From Lichtheimia corymbifera B2541 (lineage: Eukaryota > Mucoromycota > Mucoromycetes > Mucorales > Lichtheimiaceae), in contig JNEU01001126.1 in the NCBI GenBank assembly GCA_000697475.1, positions 1 through 39,902 of the forward strand: 39,902 nt of DNA, read 5' to 3'. Of the stretch, positions 22,690 through 32,766 are shown piece by piece. The notes under the pieces were generated by a model. It saw nothing but the letters and a program-made list of their open reading frames with translations. It had not been told where the DNA came from and did not search any database. How positions within the stretch are numbered: the stretch's first letter is position 1; every line of letters begins with the position of its first letter. The position numbers and the translations under genes were made by a program.

Positions 22690-24615
22690 ATGCCGTTGAA
22701 AGAACTTTTGACACAATACTTCGACGACACACCAATAGCACAATGGGATATTTTGGAACTATCCAAAGAAATATTGAAGCAAGAATCCAAGCTGTCCAAG
22801 GGACCATTTGTGGCCATTCTGCGTCAAGAATTGGAGCTCATCGAGCAGGCGCCGCTTATCAAGAAGACAGCGAAAGATAGGGCCAAAGCGCTTCTCAAGA
22901 CTCTCAACAAGAAGGTACGCGTTTAACGGTAGCAAATGATTTAACGTGAGGTGAAAAATAATTGTGAAATATTTGTTGTAGGATATACTGACCAAGCTAG
23001 ATCATGTCTTGGCCGGTGCCGATATGCCTGATTGCGACAACAGTTCACAGCCGCAGCATTTTAGCGAGAATATTTCGGTTCGAGCCAATGAAATCAATGA
23101 TTCGACGTTCATTGGCAACATGAACGTGAATGTGGCTGCCAACTCATCCCCATCTTCTTCCAAGAAGCGAGCAACAACAACTGGATCAGTGAAGGAGGCT
23201 GATGATGCCGATGATGCCGACGATGATGATATCTTCAAAGAAGCACCACCACCCTCAAAAAGGCACAATCCCTTGGAGCATCTTATGAAAGAGATCCCAG
23301 ACGACGATGTTGTCATCCACGAAAAAGTAAGCAATGCGCATAATAATGGGGAGATGAGACAAGCTAACCTGCATTTAATGCATGTAGGATCATGCCATGT
23401 TATTAGCAGAAGGAAAGACATACCGCTTGTATCGACCTGGATACACACTTGACAGTCCTCATCGCCCAAAGATTGAAGCTATGAACATGAATTCATTGGC
23501 AGAATACGTCACAATTGCTGGATCGTCTATCGAATGCACAGACTCTAAGGTGAACCGGGAATTTCAATCAAATGTGACCGAGGGAATCATGAACACGTCT
23601 TTGAAATCATTACCTGGAGCGTTCGAGTTCTTGAGAGAAGCCTTGCTTTTGCCGTTTGAAGATTTCCCAAAGATGCTATGGCAGATTGATCCTACCACTG
23701 ACGTCAAGGAATCCAAGGAGATCATAAAGATCATGCAGTATACCCTGACATCCTTCCACCTTCACTGTTTACGGACCATCGAACCCACTGATCATGAGCG
23801 GACTTACTTCGTACAATCAATCATACCCGTTTTTGAAGCCCTTGGACAAGTAACGGGACTTTTAAAGTACAATTGGTAAAGTTGTAACAGAGATTTATGA
23901 GGCTAGTAGCCATTGAACAAAAGCGATTATAGGTGCGAGAAGCAGCTTCTAGCAAGCAAGCTCGTCTATCTGAAGTTGAATGATGGCAACCAGAAACGAT
24001 CAACACCGCGCATGATGGATGGTCTCGGTCGGGCGAATACTGCGCACGGGTCAATGGAGGCGTTACTTTTCGAAGCATCAAGGTAATCAAAAAGAGTTTG
24101 CTGTTTGCAGGGTATTAAAAAGCGCATATAGTGGAAACAGAGAGGATCATCCCACTCATAGCCTCAACGACACAATCAAATTGCTAGAATGTGCTACACA
24201 TTCGTTACTTGTCGAAATGCATCATTGCAAGGCCTCTCAGTATGACACATATGCCAAGCTCAAAGTGTTCACCATACAATGCATCAAGGACAAGGTATCA
24301 ATGCACGAAGTCTCTCTCCTGGATCACACCAAGTGGAAATCAGTTGAGAAGCGAACATGTCAAGTACCCAATTCTTGGGATCAACGTGCACTTTGGGTCA
24401 AGTTATTCGAGCTCGTAGCCACTCTGATGGTAGGAAGTTGCAGCTGATGAAAAGGGTATATTGCTCACTTCTCTCTCTTTCTTGTATAGATCTCTCTAAA
24501 TGAAGCAAAGCACATACTTGAGACCTTGAGCATGGAATCTAATGGGTTACTGGACGTGGATGGACAAACAGTTGGCGACGTTTTGTACAATAAGACTGGC
24601 TTACATGCAGCTTGA
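22690..24615 (+). CDS. Uncharacterised protein, probable Mucorales multigene family
   Basis: Six exons: 22690-22914, 22982-23326, 23388-23875, 23933-24082, 24132-24429 and 24490-24615, with GT..AG introns of 49-67 bp. The total is 1632 bases, 543 residues. The start MPLKELLTQYFDD is the first ATG of the frame. Residues 1-75 are helical and charged (KLSKGPFVAILRQELELIEQ). The next ~110 are Ser/Asp-rich with an acidic run DDADDADDDD and a basic KKR patch, so probably disordered and nuclear-like. The rest is a folded domain, with the segment DTYAKLKVFTIQCIKDKVSM followed by SLLDHTKWKSVEKRTCQVP and a helical LWVKLFELVATLM end. From memory this layout matches a large Mucorales-specific family of unknown function; no catalytic motif is evident. 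A copy of its last intron and exon lies 1.1 kb downstream. Confidence 0.75.
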
Positions 24616-24636
24616 CGATGATTTAAGCGGCCCCAC

Positions 24637-25612
24637 CTCGTCAAGGTTACCTGATCTCTCTTTCTCAGTCTCTCTCTCAGTTTCGTCATTGCAATTAGTC
24701 AACGTTTTCGTCTTTGCATCCGTCAACCTCCTTGTTGATTCCACCGACCAACAGACGTCTTACCTTCCATTGTGGTTTATCGAGCTTCAACGGTTATCTT
24801 CTTTCACAAACAGACACACTCATCATGGAACGCATGCCATCGACATTCAGAGCCTAAGCCTAAGCAGCGTACACTCTTATCTGTATCTTCTCAGGAGCAT
24901 TGGTATTATCAGCACGTGGATCATCAGCTGTTGTATTCAGCACCATTCATCATTACAGCAACAATAACAGCACTTTTTACTTTTCTGGGTGGACAAAGAT
25001 GCATTGGATTTTTTTATAAGGCTCAAGCTATCGGCTGAAGCAGACATACTCGATTCCATTCAATAGCACTTTTCATTATCAATATCAACCACACGCTCTA
25101 CGAACAGCATTTTCTTTGGATGATCACCCGTTTTCATTATGGCAGCATCTTTTATCATCGGCGTCAACAGTATCAACACGGCGACGTTTTTGAAGTAACA
25201 TTGAGAAGTCAAGATGTCATGGGCATTGAATCGTCAGCTTGCCAACTGAATCAGCAACACTTTAATCGCTTTGGCAAAGCCTATTCACCAACCCAACATT
25301 CATATCTATAACATAATTCCCTTGAGATCATTTACACCTTCCTTTACATATTACGGTCATTCACATTGATAAAGTCGGATACTATACCAGCTCATTATTA
25401 TGTATAAAATGTTTGTGCTTGATTGATTGTCCACCCACGGCTGTATATAGATACCTTTTCGATTCTAGATGCTGGATGGTTGCAAGCTTTCCTCGTCGTA
25501 ACGCAAGCATACATGTACTTTAACATCTAATCCTTTCGAAGCCAAAGTTAATGCATCAGATTTCTTGTTACATTCAACAAAGACATATGCATATAAAAGA
25601 AGCTGATGTCAG
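24637..25612. repeat. Dispersed repeat, short copy
   Basis: Collinear with 12452-12655 plus 13885-14560, lacking the 1.2 kb middle segment. Both copies contain aggagcattggtattatcagcac.tggatcatcagct, a run of CAA/CAG triplets, and ttaatgcatcagattt near the right end. It starts just after the stop codon of the 543-residue gene and ends just before the duplicated piece of that gene. No intact protein is visible; stops occur in all frames. Confidence 0.7.
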
Positions 25613-25770
25613 ATGGGTACATATATTGCTCATTTCTCTCTTTCTTCTTGTATAAATTTCTCTCAATGAAGCAAAGCGCACACTTGAGACTCTGAACATG
25701 GAATCTGCTGGCTTGCTGGAAATTCATGGACAAACAATTGTCAACGTTTTGTACAGTAAGGCAGCGTGAA
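25613..25770 (+). pseudogene. Duplicated last intron and exon of the 22.7-24.6 kb gene
   Basis: Matches 24458-24615: ttgctcatttctctctttcttcttgtata, then ctcaatgaagcaaagcgcacacttgagac and the run encoding the equivalent of MDGQTVGDVLYN. The 3' splice site is lost (tataa instead of tatag), and there are substitutions and a frame break. It is a dead fragment from a tandem duplication of the gene's 3' end. Confidence 0.8.
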
Positions 25771-26005
25771 TGGATTTCAATATTATTTGGCACCTTTGAG
25801 ATCAGCAACATGCCTTGATATCATTGGGCATCAAAGCCATCACCACCAGTGCCAACATTTCTCACAAGACACTAATACCATCAACATCTAAGCATGCAAC
25901 CTAATAACGACGCCAACCAACAGCCATCCTCTATATACCCCCATCCAATCCATTCAATCAATACCAGACGACCACATCCTCTACTGAAAAAATCTTAATG
26001 TATTA
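25771..26005. other. 3' flank of the p115 gene
   Basis: Non-coding DNA between the exon fragment and the p115 stop codon. No gene seen. Confidence 0.4.
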
Positions 26006-29000
26006 TCATGCTTCTTCCTCCTCTTCTTCACTATCTGTCACTTGCTGATCTAATTGCCTTAGCCTAGTCTTGTATTTCTTCATCTCCATGGTTTGCTCAC
26101 CTATAACAACAATAAGTATATGTAACCAATAAACCGTGCCATTATTCTCCTCTTCCTTACCCATGCAAACCAACAAGTCTTCTTGTTCTTCTTTGATAGA
26201 GGCAAGGGATTGCTCCAATTCACCACGTGACTTTTCCAGTCCACTCACTTGGCCACGTAAATTCTCATTTTCAAGACGCTATGGGGTCAAAGTCAGCTGG
26301 ATGGCCTTAACTGCGTAGTATATCACCATTTACCATAGCTTCGAGCGCCTTTTCTAATTCGGCAACCTTGCTTTCCAAGCTGCTGATCTTTTCCAAATGC
26401 TGTGTCTTTTCAGTGGTGAGTTGCTTGATCTCATCAGCTTGCTTGTTGATCGTGGATGATGTTTCTCCCACCGGCGTTGCTAGATAGATAAAAGGTGTTG
26501 GCATTTATATAATGCATCCTACTTGAACAACCTACCTGTATCTCTTTGCGGGCCAAAGCTAGATGGCTTCTTTTTCAGCGATCTTTGTACAGGCTCTACG
26601 ATATATATCCATTAGCAATCCCCCTTCACACATGTAATTAAATCATCCAACATACCATATGCATCCTTGAAAAAGTCAACAAATGTGCTATCCAACAAGA
26701 GCAAAGGTAAAGAGCTTGTGTTTGCCGAGATGGATTCATCTTCAGCGGATATCTGGAGGTATTGGGGTGCGTTCTTGATAGCAGGGCTGTCTCGCAATCG
26801 AGCCAAAGCACTTGTAAACAAATCAATGCGACTTGAAAGGATTGTCTGCATCTTTTCTCGGCTCAAGGGCGTCTGTGGGTCATCGTTGAACTCGTATGAA
26901 ATTCCAAGTAGGAATGCTGCTAAGCCTTGAACAATGGGATCATTGGCGGATGATTGGGCTTCTTGTATTAACTACGCTTGCATATCAGTAAAAAGTATTT
27001 AGACTGCAATAGACACAACTTACAAATTGAATATGGGTACTTTCGGAAAGGAAAAGGCTGACGGAGGATGGGCTGTTGTATAGCCATGTGCACATTAAGC
27101 ATAGATACGCGATAGGGATCCTAGCATTGGTCGACGCATTACGGATAGCCATCAACATTTGGGCCATGATATGATGCAATAAAGGCACCGGTTCTTCACC
27201 TATTACTCAGAAAGTGAGATGATTGATCTTGTTTAGCCACCACCACCACCACCACCACCTGGTCTTACCATTTGCTTCCTCTCCAAAAACAATGTCACCG
27301 GCAATACGCTTGGCTGCATCATTTTCTCGAATCACATGGGATAGAATGACCGAAGCAAACCACACCTTGTACGGATCGGAAGATGATAATTCCCAGTTTT
27401 GAATATAATCCAACAACAATGATCCAGCCGAGAAAGGTTTATCTAAATAAGCAATCGGTCAGTCACTTGATGGATTGTAAGCATTACCCCACATGCATAC
27501 CTTCATATTGAGCATTGGCATTATCCTCTGGTGGTGTTTTGAGTGTAGATGCGAGTACCATTTGTGCTTCAGGATGTTCTTCAATAGCAGCGATCACAGT
27601 GTAAGCGGCGGCAGCTCTGCTAGCGTAGCTATATTGGATACTGGGGTCGCTGTCGACAGCGGTAGCAATCAATGACACCATGGCTGGACGTGGTAAACCT
27701 GGAGGTGCAGATGAATCGACTTCACCCTCGGGTGTCAATTTGAGCGGGCTGGCAACCACCGTTTGTGCGAGCATATCTTGATTAGCATTGTTGCCACGAA
27801 CAAGGAAAGCGATAGCATAGAGTGCCTCAGTGCGGACAATGGAAGGTGCATTGGAGCATATACCAAGTTGGACAATGGGAAGAAGGGTATTGCATTGTGC
27901 CATAATCTTTTGGTTGACAGCAGTATTGACACCATCAGGTTCAGAGAGAATACGGCATAATTCGAGCACCAAGACTGTGTTTGCAACTTTTTGTGGTGGC
28001 CAATCTTCATAAGAAAAGGGAACGTGATCCGCTTCACTATCGCCGACATAACCAAGTAGACCTGGGATTGCTTGAATGCAGCTGGTTTCTCGGAAATACA
28101 CCTATTATACAAAGTTAATACCATCTCCCCTCTCCTTGACTCTTTAGTCTTACCTGATTCGACACGTTGTAACGTAACAAATGGTGCATCAATGTTAAGC
28201 TGTCTTGAACAATAATGCCTCCCGATATGCCCTCCTCATCTTCAATCACTGCCAATAGCTTTTCAAATGTCGCCTGGAATGCCACCAATTTTTGGATCTC
28301 GGTGTTGTTTTGTGTCAACGTGATCAGCAGTAACAAGCTCTCTAAAAATGGCTGATTAATGCATCGAATAGCTATACAATGAGCCCAACATACCATTGCG
28401 TATAATGTCACGTTTATCGCTTAGGAGATCGACAAGACGAGCAATACCCATGGGACTCGTAAGGACGCATTGTTGTACGCCGGCATTACGATTTGCTGAA
28501 AGAGTAGCGAGCAGTTTGAGAGCTGTGTATCGTACGTAAAAGTCGAATTCTTCCAAAACATCGAGTACAACAGACACGTTGGTGGCATCCTAATGTATTG
28601 CCGTTATTGATCCATGTCGTTCCCAAGCTGAATCGAATCATGCATACCTTGATAAACATGTCGGTGTAATGATAGCCTTGATCATCATGCGAGCCCTTTT
28701 TATAATGAAATGGTTAGTTATCGTTATATGAACACGCACTTGTTCTTATCTATGCTTACTTGATATTGCACTGTGCATAAAATATTGATAGTCTCGAGGA
28801 TCGATTTCACAATGTCGCCATCCCGAAAGTCGTTGTGTAGTGTTTTGATGAGAGGTGCAAAGCATTTCGAGCCGACAATCTACCCACCCATGAGTTTGAG
28901 CAATTTAAAAATAAAAAGGTTGACTTACCACTGGGTAGTCGCGAACAAGACCTTTGAGACTAAGAACAGCAGCACGCCTGTCTTCCAAAAGAGTGGCCGT

Positions 29001-29099
29001 TTCCAGGCAATCCGCCAGCTTTTCGACCGTGTCATCCACCGATTGCGGTTGTCCTTTTTCACCTCGTAATGCAGTGTACCCACGTGTGAGGAAATCCAT
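26006..29099 (-). CDS. USO1: General vesicular transport factor p115 / Uso1
   Basis: Golgin that tethers ER-derived COPII vesicles to the cis-Golgi before SNARE fusion. Thirteen exons read from 29099 down: 28929-29099, 28760-28879, 28648-28695, 28394-28589, 28154-28341, 27501-28101, 27269-27442, 27024-27199, 26656-26971, 26536-26595, 26334-26479, 26161-26278, 26006-26100. The sum is 2409 bases, 802 residues. The N-terminus MDFLTRGYTALRG with TATLLEDRRAAVLSLKGL is diagnostic of the family. Residues 1 to about 660 form the armadillo-type globular head. A coiled coil follows (about 685-790), then an acidic end SEEEEEEA as in animal p115. The coiled coil is short compared with yeast Uso1 (about 1790 residues) and human p115 (about 960). 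Intron 7 carries a CCA microsatellite. The KRE9-like gene ends 328 bp upstream on the same strand. Confidence 0.95.
27237..27259. repeat. CCA trinucleotide microsatellite in a p115 intron
   Basis: About seven and a half CCA units lie inside intron 7 of the p115 gene (read as TGG repeats on the coding strand), close after the 5' splice site. Likely length-polymorphic. Confidence 0.85.
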
Positions 29100-29427
29100 T
29101 GCAATGACAAAAGGGAGGGGGGAGTTTGAAGAAGGGGTGGGTTGGGAGGTTAGGTGGGAAGCAGCAGAGTGAAAAAAGAAAAAAAGGAAGAAGGCGCTCG
29201 ATATGTAGATTGAAGGACCAGCGTCAGCGGCAGCAGTTACACAGATAATCAGGCACAACCTAAATCATACACAAAATGCATAGCTGTTTTTTCTTTGTTT
29301 AGCGGTGATAATAAAAGAGGAAAGTTTATTCAATACATCAAAGGAGGGTATGGAGGATGTTACAAAGGAAAGTTTAGACAGCAATCTAGTACATGAACAT
29401 GTAGTCATTGTGGAAGCTGTCATTGTC
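29100..29427. promoter_or_regulatory. p115 upstream / KRE9-like 3' region
   Basis: No gene. On the minus strand the ~80 bases before the p115 ATG are rich in pyrimidines, typical of a fungal 5' leader. Confidence 0.4.
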
Positions 29428-31530
29428 CTACTCAGTCCAACCAGATTGTGCCATATTCGAGTGTCCAGGTTCATCAACCCATCCAGATTTAGCGACATTA
29501 GCATGCTCATTAAGTTCTTCATCGACGTGTTCGGTCCATCCAGATCCTGCAAGGTTGGCATGCTTGCTGGGTACTTCATCAACATGTTCGGTCCAGCCAG
29601 ATCCTGCAAGGTTGCCATGGTCACTGGGTTCTTCATCAACGTGCTCGGTCCATCCAGATCCTGCAAGGTCGGCATGATCACTGGTTGTAACTTGCCATCC
29701 ATCTTCAACCAAGTCGTCATGGATATCGGATACTTGTTGCCATGATTCAGAATCAGCATTGATCTCTTCAGCTTTCCATTCACCGACATTCGAGTGATCG
29801 GGCACACTAAAGGATTCGGCGCCATCACCTTCAACCCATGTACCAGTAACTGCATCCGAATGTGTGTATGCTTTGGTATCAGGTTCAGGCAAAACATCCA
29901 CTTCTTCTTCATTCCAATGGCCCAGGTCAGAGTGGTCGAATGGTTCACTGTAGGTGGGTGGTGTGTTGCCCCAATCAGCACGATCATCATGCATATTTGC
30001 CATAGCCGATGGATCAATATCTTCAGAGGTCCAGTCGCCTTCATCCGAATGATTGGGTACATTGTCGCTTTCATCAACCCATTCGTGAGCAGGAGCAGGG
30101 AGTTCTTCAACGGACCATTCGTCGCTGTTGATTGCTGTGGTGGAAGAGGTTGCCATCGATTGGGTCTTTACAGAACCAGCAGAACCTTCAGAAAACATAG
30201 GTGCATCATTGTGCTCTGCAAGCTTGTCCAATTCATCGTTCAAATGCTTATCAATCACAGGTGCATTGTCGTTGGTTGAATGGTCGCTATTGTCATGAGA
30301 ATGGGATGCTGCTGCAGACTTTTTGTCGCCGAGTAATTTATCCAACTCTTCATTCAAATGTTTGTTGGCATGAGTACGGTTGTCTTTGTTGGTAAAGTAC
30401 TGATCAGCATTTTGGTGTGGAGTGTCATTGACAGCGGACTCAATCTCATCAGCCGAGTTCTTGTGAGTGATAACTTCGTCCACGGTAGCCTTGTTGTTGT
30501 CGAGGTATTTCGTATGATCCATGTTCAAACCCTACAATGATAAATGTCAGCATCAAATAATAAATAAACGGGGTCGTTGATGTGCATGTATTACCTCGAT
30601 AAAAGACTCAAAGTCGGGAAGATCGTCATCCTTGTCGCCATCGTCTTTGGCGCCATCATCCGCATCATTGCTGTGGTTCTTTTTGATATAGCCATCAATC
30701 TCGTCAAGAGCTTCTTCCCAATCCTGGTCCTTTTGATCATTGGCATGTGATTGAGTGGCAGAGGATTTGATAGCCTTGATAGCGCGATCGGTGTCCTCTT
30801 GATTGATATGATCGTCATGCGAAGGGGAGGATGCCTTGATCTCAAAATCGCTGGATTTGATTTGACAAGGAGAGGATCCACCAATCGTGTCAATGTTGAC
30901 CTGATAGGTACCTATATTAAACATGTTAACAATGAAATGTGGGATACATTTTGATGTTTCACCCTTACCAGGTTGATCCACAGCAAAATTGGTTTCATTC
31001 GTGGCACCGCGATTCGCATCTGAGAAAATGTCAAAAATAAGCATTTCCAAATGACCTTGGTTATATCAACGCATTTTCACTTACCAAACTCGCCAATACG
31101 AACAACATTGTTATTGTCATTCTTGTTGACAAGCGTGATATTCACTTGGTCGAAAGCATCCTCGGTCATATGCCAGGAAATGACATGTTTGGTGTTGTTT
31201 TCAAAGACGATGGGATCTATACATTTTGGTGTTGAGTGAAACCATATCCATTAGAGTTGTCGTGATGTAATCGATGGATACCTTGTCCTGGTTGATTGGC
31301 GGGAAACGTGATACGCATATCTGAATAAAGAAATAAATGTAACTTAATGGTGTTGTCATGGCAGCAGAAGGATGGTGTAGTAGTGTACCTGAGCAGGCAT
31401 CTTGAGTTGAAGCATCGTCATTGTGTTGAGCGAGTGGTTGAGCAAACATGGGATTAGCATCAACAAAGGTGCCAATTTGCAGCAGCAAGGCCGCGCTTGT
31501 TGTAATGGAGAATAGGTTGCCGAACTTCAT
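29428..31530 (-). CDS. Secreted KRE9/KNH-like protein with tryptophan-repeat acidic tail
   Basis: Six exons from 31530 down: 31389-31530, 31282-31320, 31085-31216, 30969-31019, 30595-30911 and 29428-30531. The sum is 1785 bases, 594 residues. MKFGNLFSITTSAALLLQIG..VDA is a clear signal peptide (about 1-25). Residues ~47-145 (RITFPANQPGQ, KHVISWHMTEDAFDQVNITL, FAVDQPGTYQVNI) resemble the Ser-Thr-rich GPI-anchored / KRE9-KNH extracellular domain of fungal wall proteins. The rest is very acidic and Asp/His/Ser-rich. Recurring W motifs of the type HSD.G.W lead to five C-terminal tandem units, three of exactly 19 residues with core LAGSGWTEHVDE, visible at DNA level as a 57 bp repeat (about 29430-29690). 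No hydrophobic C-terminal GPI signal is seen, so it is probably secreted and soluble or bound by other means. The tail's function is unknown. Confidence 0.75.
29430..29690 (-). repeat. 57 bp coding tandem repeat
   Basis: Five units, the last two shortened or diverged, encode the C-terminal SGW[TV]E repeats of the KRE9-like protein. The plus strand shows the repeated text cggtccatccagatcctgcaaggt at intervals of 57 bases. Confidence 0.85.
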
Positions 31531-31891
31531 TAGTGGACGACAGAGGGAGGAGGAGGAGAAGAAACGAAGGGAAAGGAAAGGGGGGAAAAAGTGTAAAGAA
31601 GAACGAAAGGAGGAGTGCGGAAGTGGATCCAAAAAAAGATGCACACACAGTGGGTTTTTAATGGGATTGTGCAACAGCAACGACAAAGATGTACAACACT
31701 AAACTACAAATACCGAGATTGTCCTCTACTCTCCCAAGCTAATCCAACAGCAGAATCGGCAAACCCTGCACTTTCAAATTCGCTTTCCAATGCACTGCCA
31801 TCCACCTTATAATGGGTATTCGTTGATGATGAACATACGACTTGTCTATTATATATAGTACAAGACCTTTTAGCTCATTATCTCAATTATT
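31531..31891. promoter_or_regulatory. Region between the KRE9-like and UIM genes
   Basis: Non-coding. On the minus strand the ~90 bases ahead of the KRE9-like ATG are almost pure C/T (31530-31615), a pyrimidine-rich leader or promoter tract. Otherwise nothing recognised. Confidence 0.45.
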
Positions 31892-32419
31892 TCATCCAAT
31901 CATCACCAACCTTTTCCTCCTGTTATCCTCGCTCTCAGCAACAGCTTCAGCAATGGATCGTTTCCCTCGTCGTCCTGATGTTGCCTTCCTTATTCTGTTC
32001 GATATTGGTGATTGATTATGGATACTTGATGTCGCCAACATGCCTTGTACAAAGTCATCCAATTCTTCATCGCTAAGATATCCGTCATTATTATTATTAT
32101 GCTGCTGATCCTCCCGTGTCAATGAAGGTGAAAGTGGGCTAGATAGCAGTGGATCCGAGTGTATATCATCTTCTTCAACGTCCTGCGCCAATGAAAAATC
32201 CTCAGTAGTATCGTCTGGTATAGCTTGTTCGATCGAAGCTCGTCGACTTTCGTATTGAGAAAGCAATGCCATTTGCTCGGCCCTGGTCCTTTCCTCTTCT
32301 TGTAAACTCAACTTCATTGCCATCTCAAGATCTTGTTGCTCTCGCTCATTCGCACGTTCCTCTGCTGTCTTGCGTGGTGTCCTTGGGCTTAACCATTTTT
32401 GTAGGCTTGCTTTCGACAT
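31892..32419 (-). CDS. Small UIM-containing acidic protein, function unknown
   Basis: Single-exon reading from ATG 32419 (MSKASLQKWLSPRTPRKT) to TGA at 31892, 175 residues. Residues ~28-45 (QDLEMAMKLSLQEEE) fit a ubiquitin-interacting motif: acidic start, central A..LS, acidic end. The middle is Ser/Asp/Glu-rich with DGYLSDEELDDFV, and the C-terminal part is basic (RIRKATSGRRGKR) and could be a nuclear localisation signal. The frame stays open upstream to about 32476, but no ATG lies there. An overlapping frame at 32346-32543 has an ATG (MDTSQYLTNLEAVHV), so an upstream exon or different gene model is possible. UIM proteins bind ubiquitin in trafficking or DNA repair; the role here is not known. 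Confidence 0.6.
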   Translation of the reverse strand: MSKASLQKWLSPRTPRKTAEERANEREQQDLEMAMKLSLQEEERTRAEQMALLSQYESRRASIEQAIPDDTTEDFSLAQDVEEDDIHSDPLLSSPLSPSLTREDQQHNNNNDGYLSDEELDDFVQGMLATSSIHNQSPISNRIRKATSGRRGKRSIAEAVAESEDNRRKRLVMIG

Positions 32420-32766
32420 AGACAACCAACCGCTTGTACCAAATTCCAACGTTGTGCGTCCGACTTGGATGCCCAACTTTCTGCTTTTTATGATTGATCA
32501 CGTGCACAGCCTCAAGATTAGTTAGATATTGACTTGTATCCATCCATTGCCTTGTGATGATAATTTTCTCCTCCTAATAAAAACGAAGCAAATATGTGTG
32601 TTATACTTTTTAAGAATGGCATGTATTTGTAGTATTGTCTAGCAAAGTACAGGATGCAGCTTATTGACATGGAAGATGCAAGAGTGTAAATGGTATACAA
32701 CAGTTGAGTAGATAAAACTATGAATGGGATGAAAACATGTAACGAAACAAACAATTAAAGGGAAAT
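32420..32766. other. Gap between the UIM gene and the DEAD-box gene
   Basis: Contains the helicase 3' flank and the UIM upstream region. On the minus strand a ttttattag acceptor-like site precedes GENYHHKAMDTSQYL, which might be an upstream exon of the UIM gene. I could not join it without a frame break. Confidence 0.35.

Noticed and set aside
29265..30110. 281-codon minus-strand frame antiparallel to nothing but overlapping the KRE9-like gene in another frame
   Set aside because: It is a shadow of the long repetitive exon 6; the Met/Thr-rich text arises from the shifted GAT/ACC-rich codons.
29305..30279. Plus-strand frames of 146 and 161 codons opposite the KRE9-like gene
   Set aside because: Repetitive antisense of the 57 bp repeat region; no start context or family.
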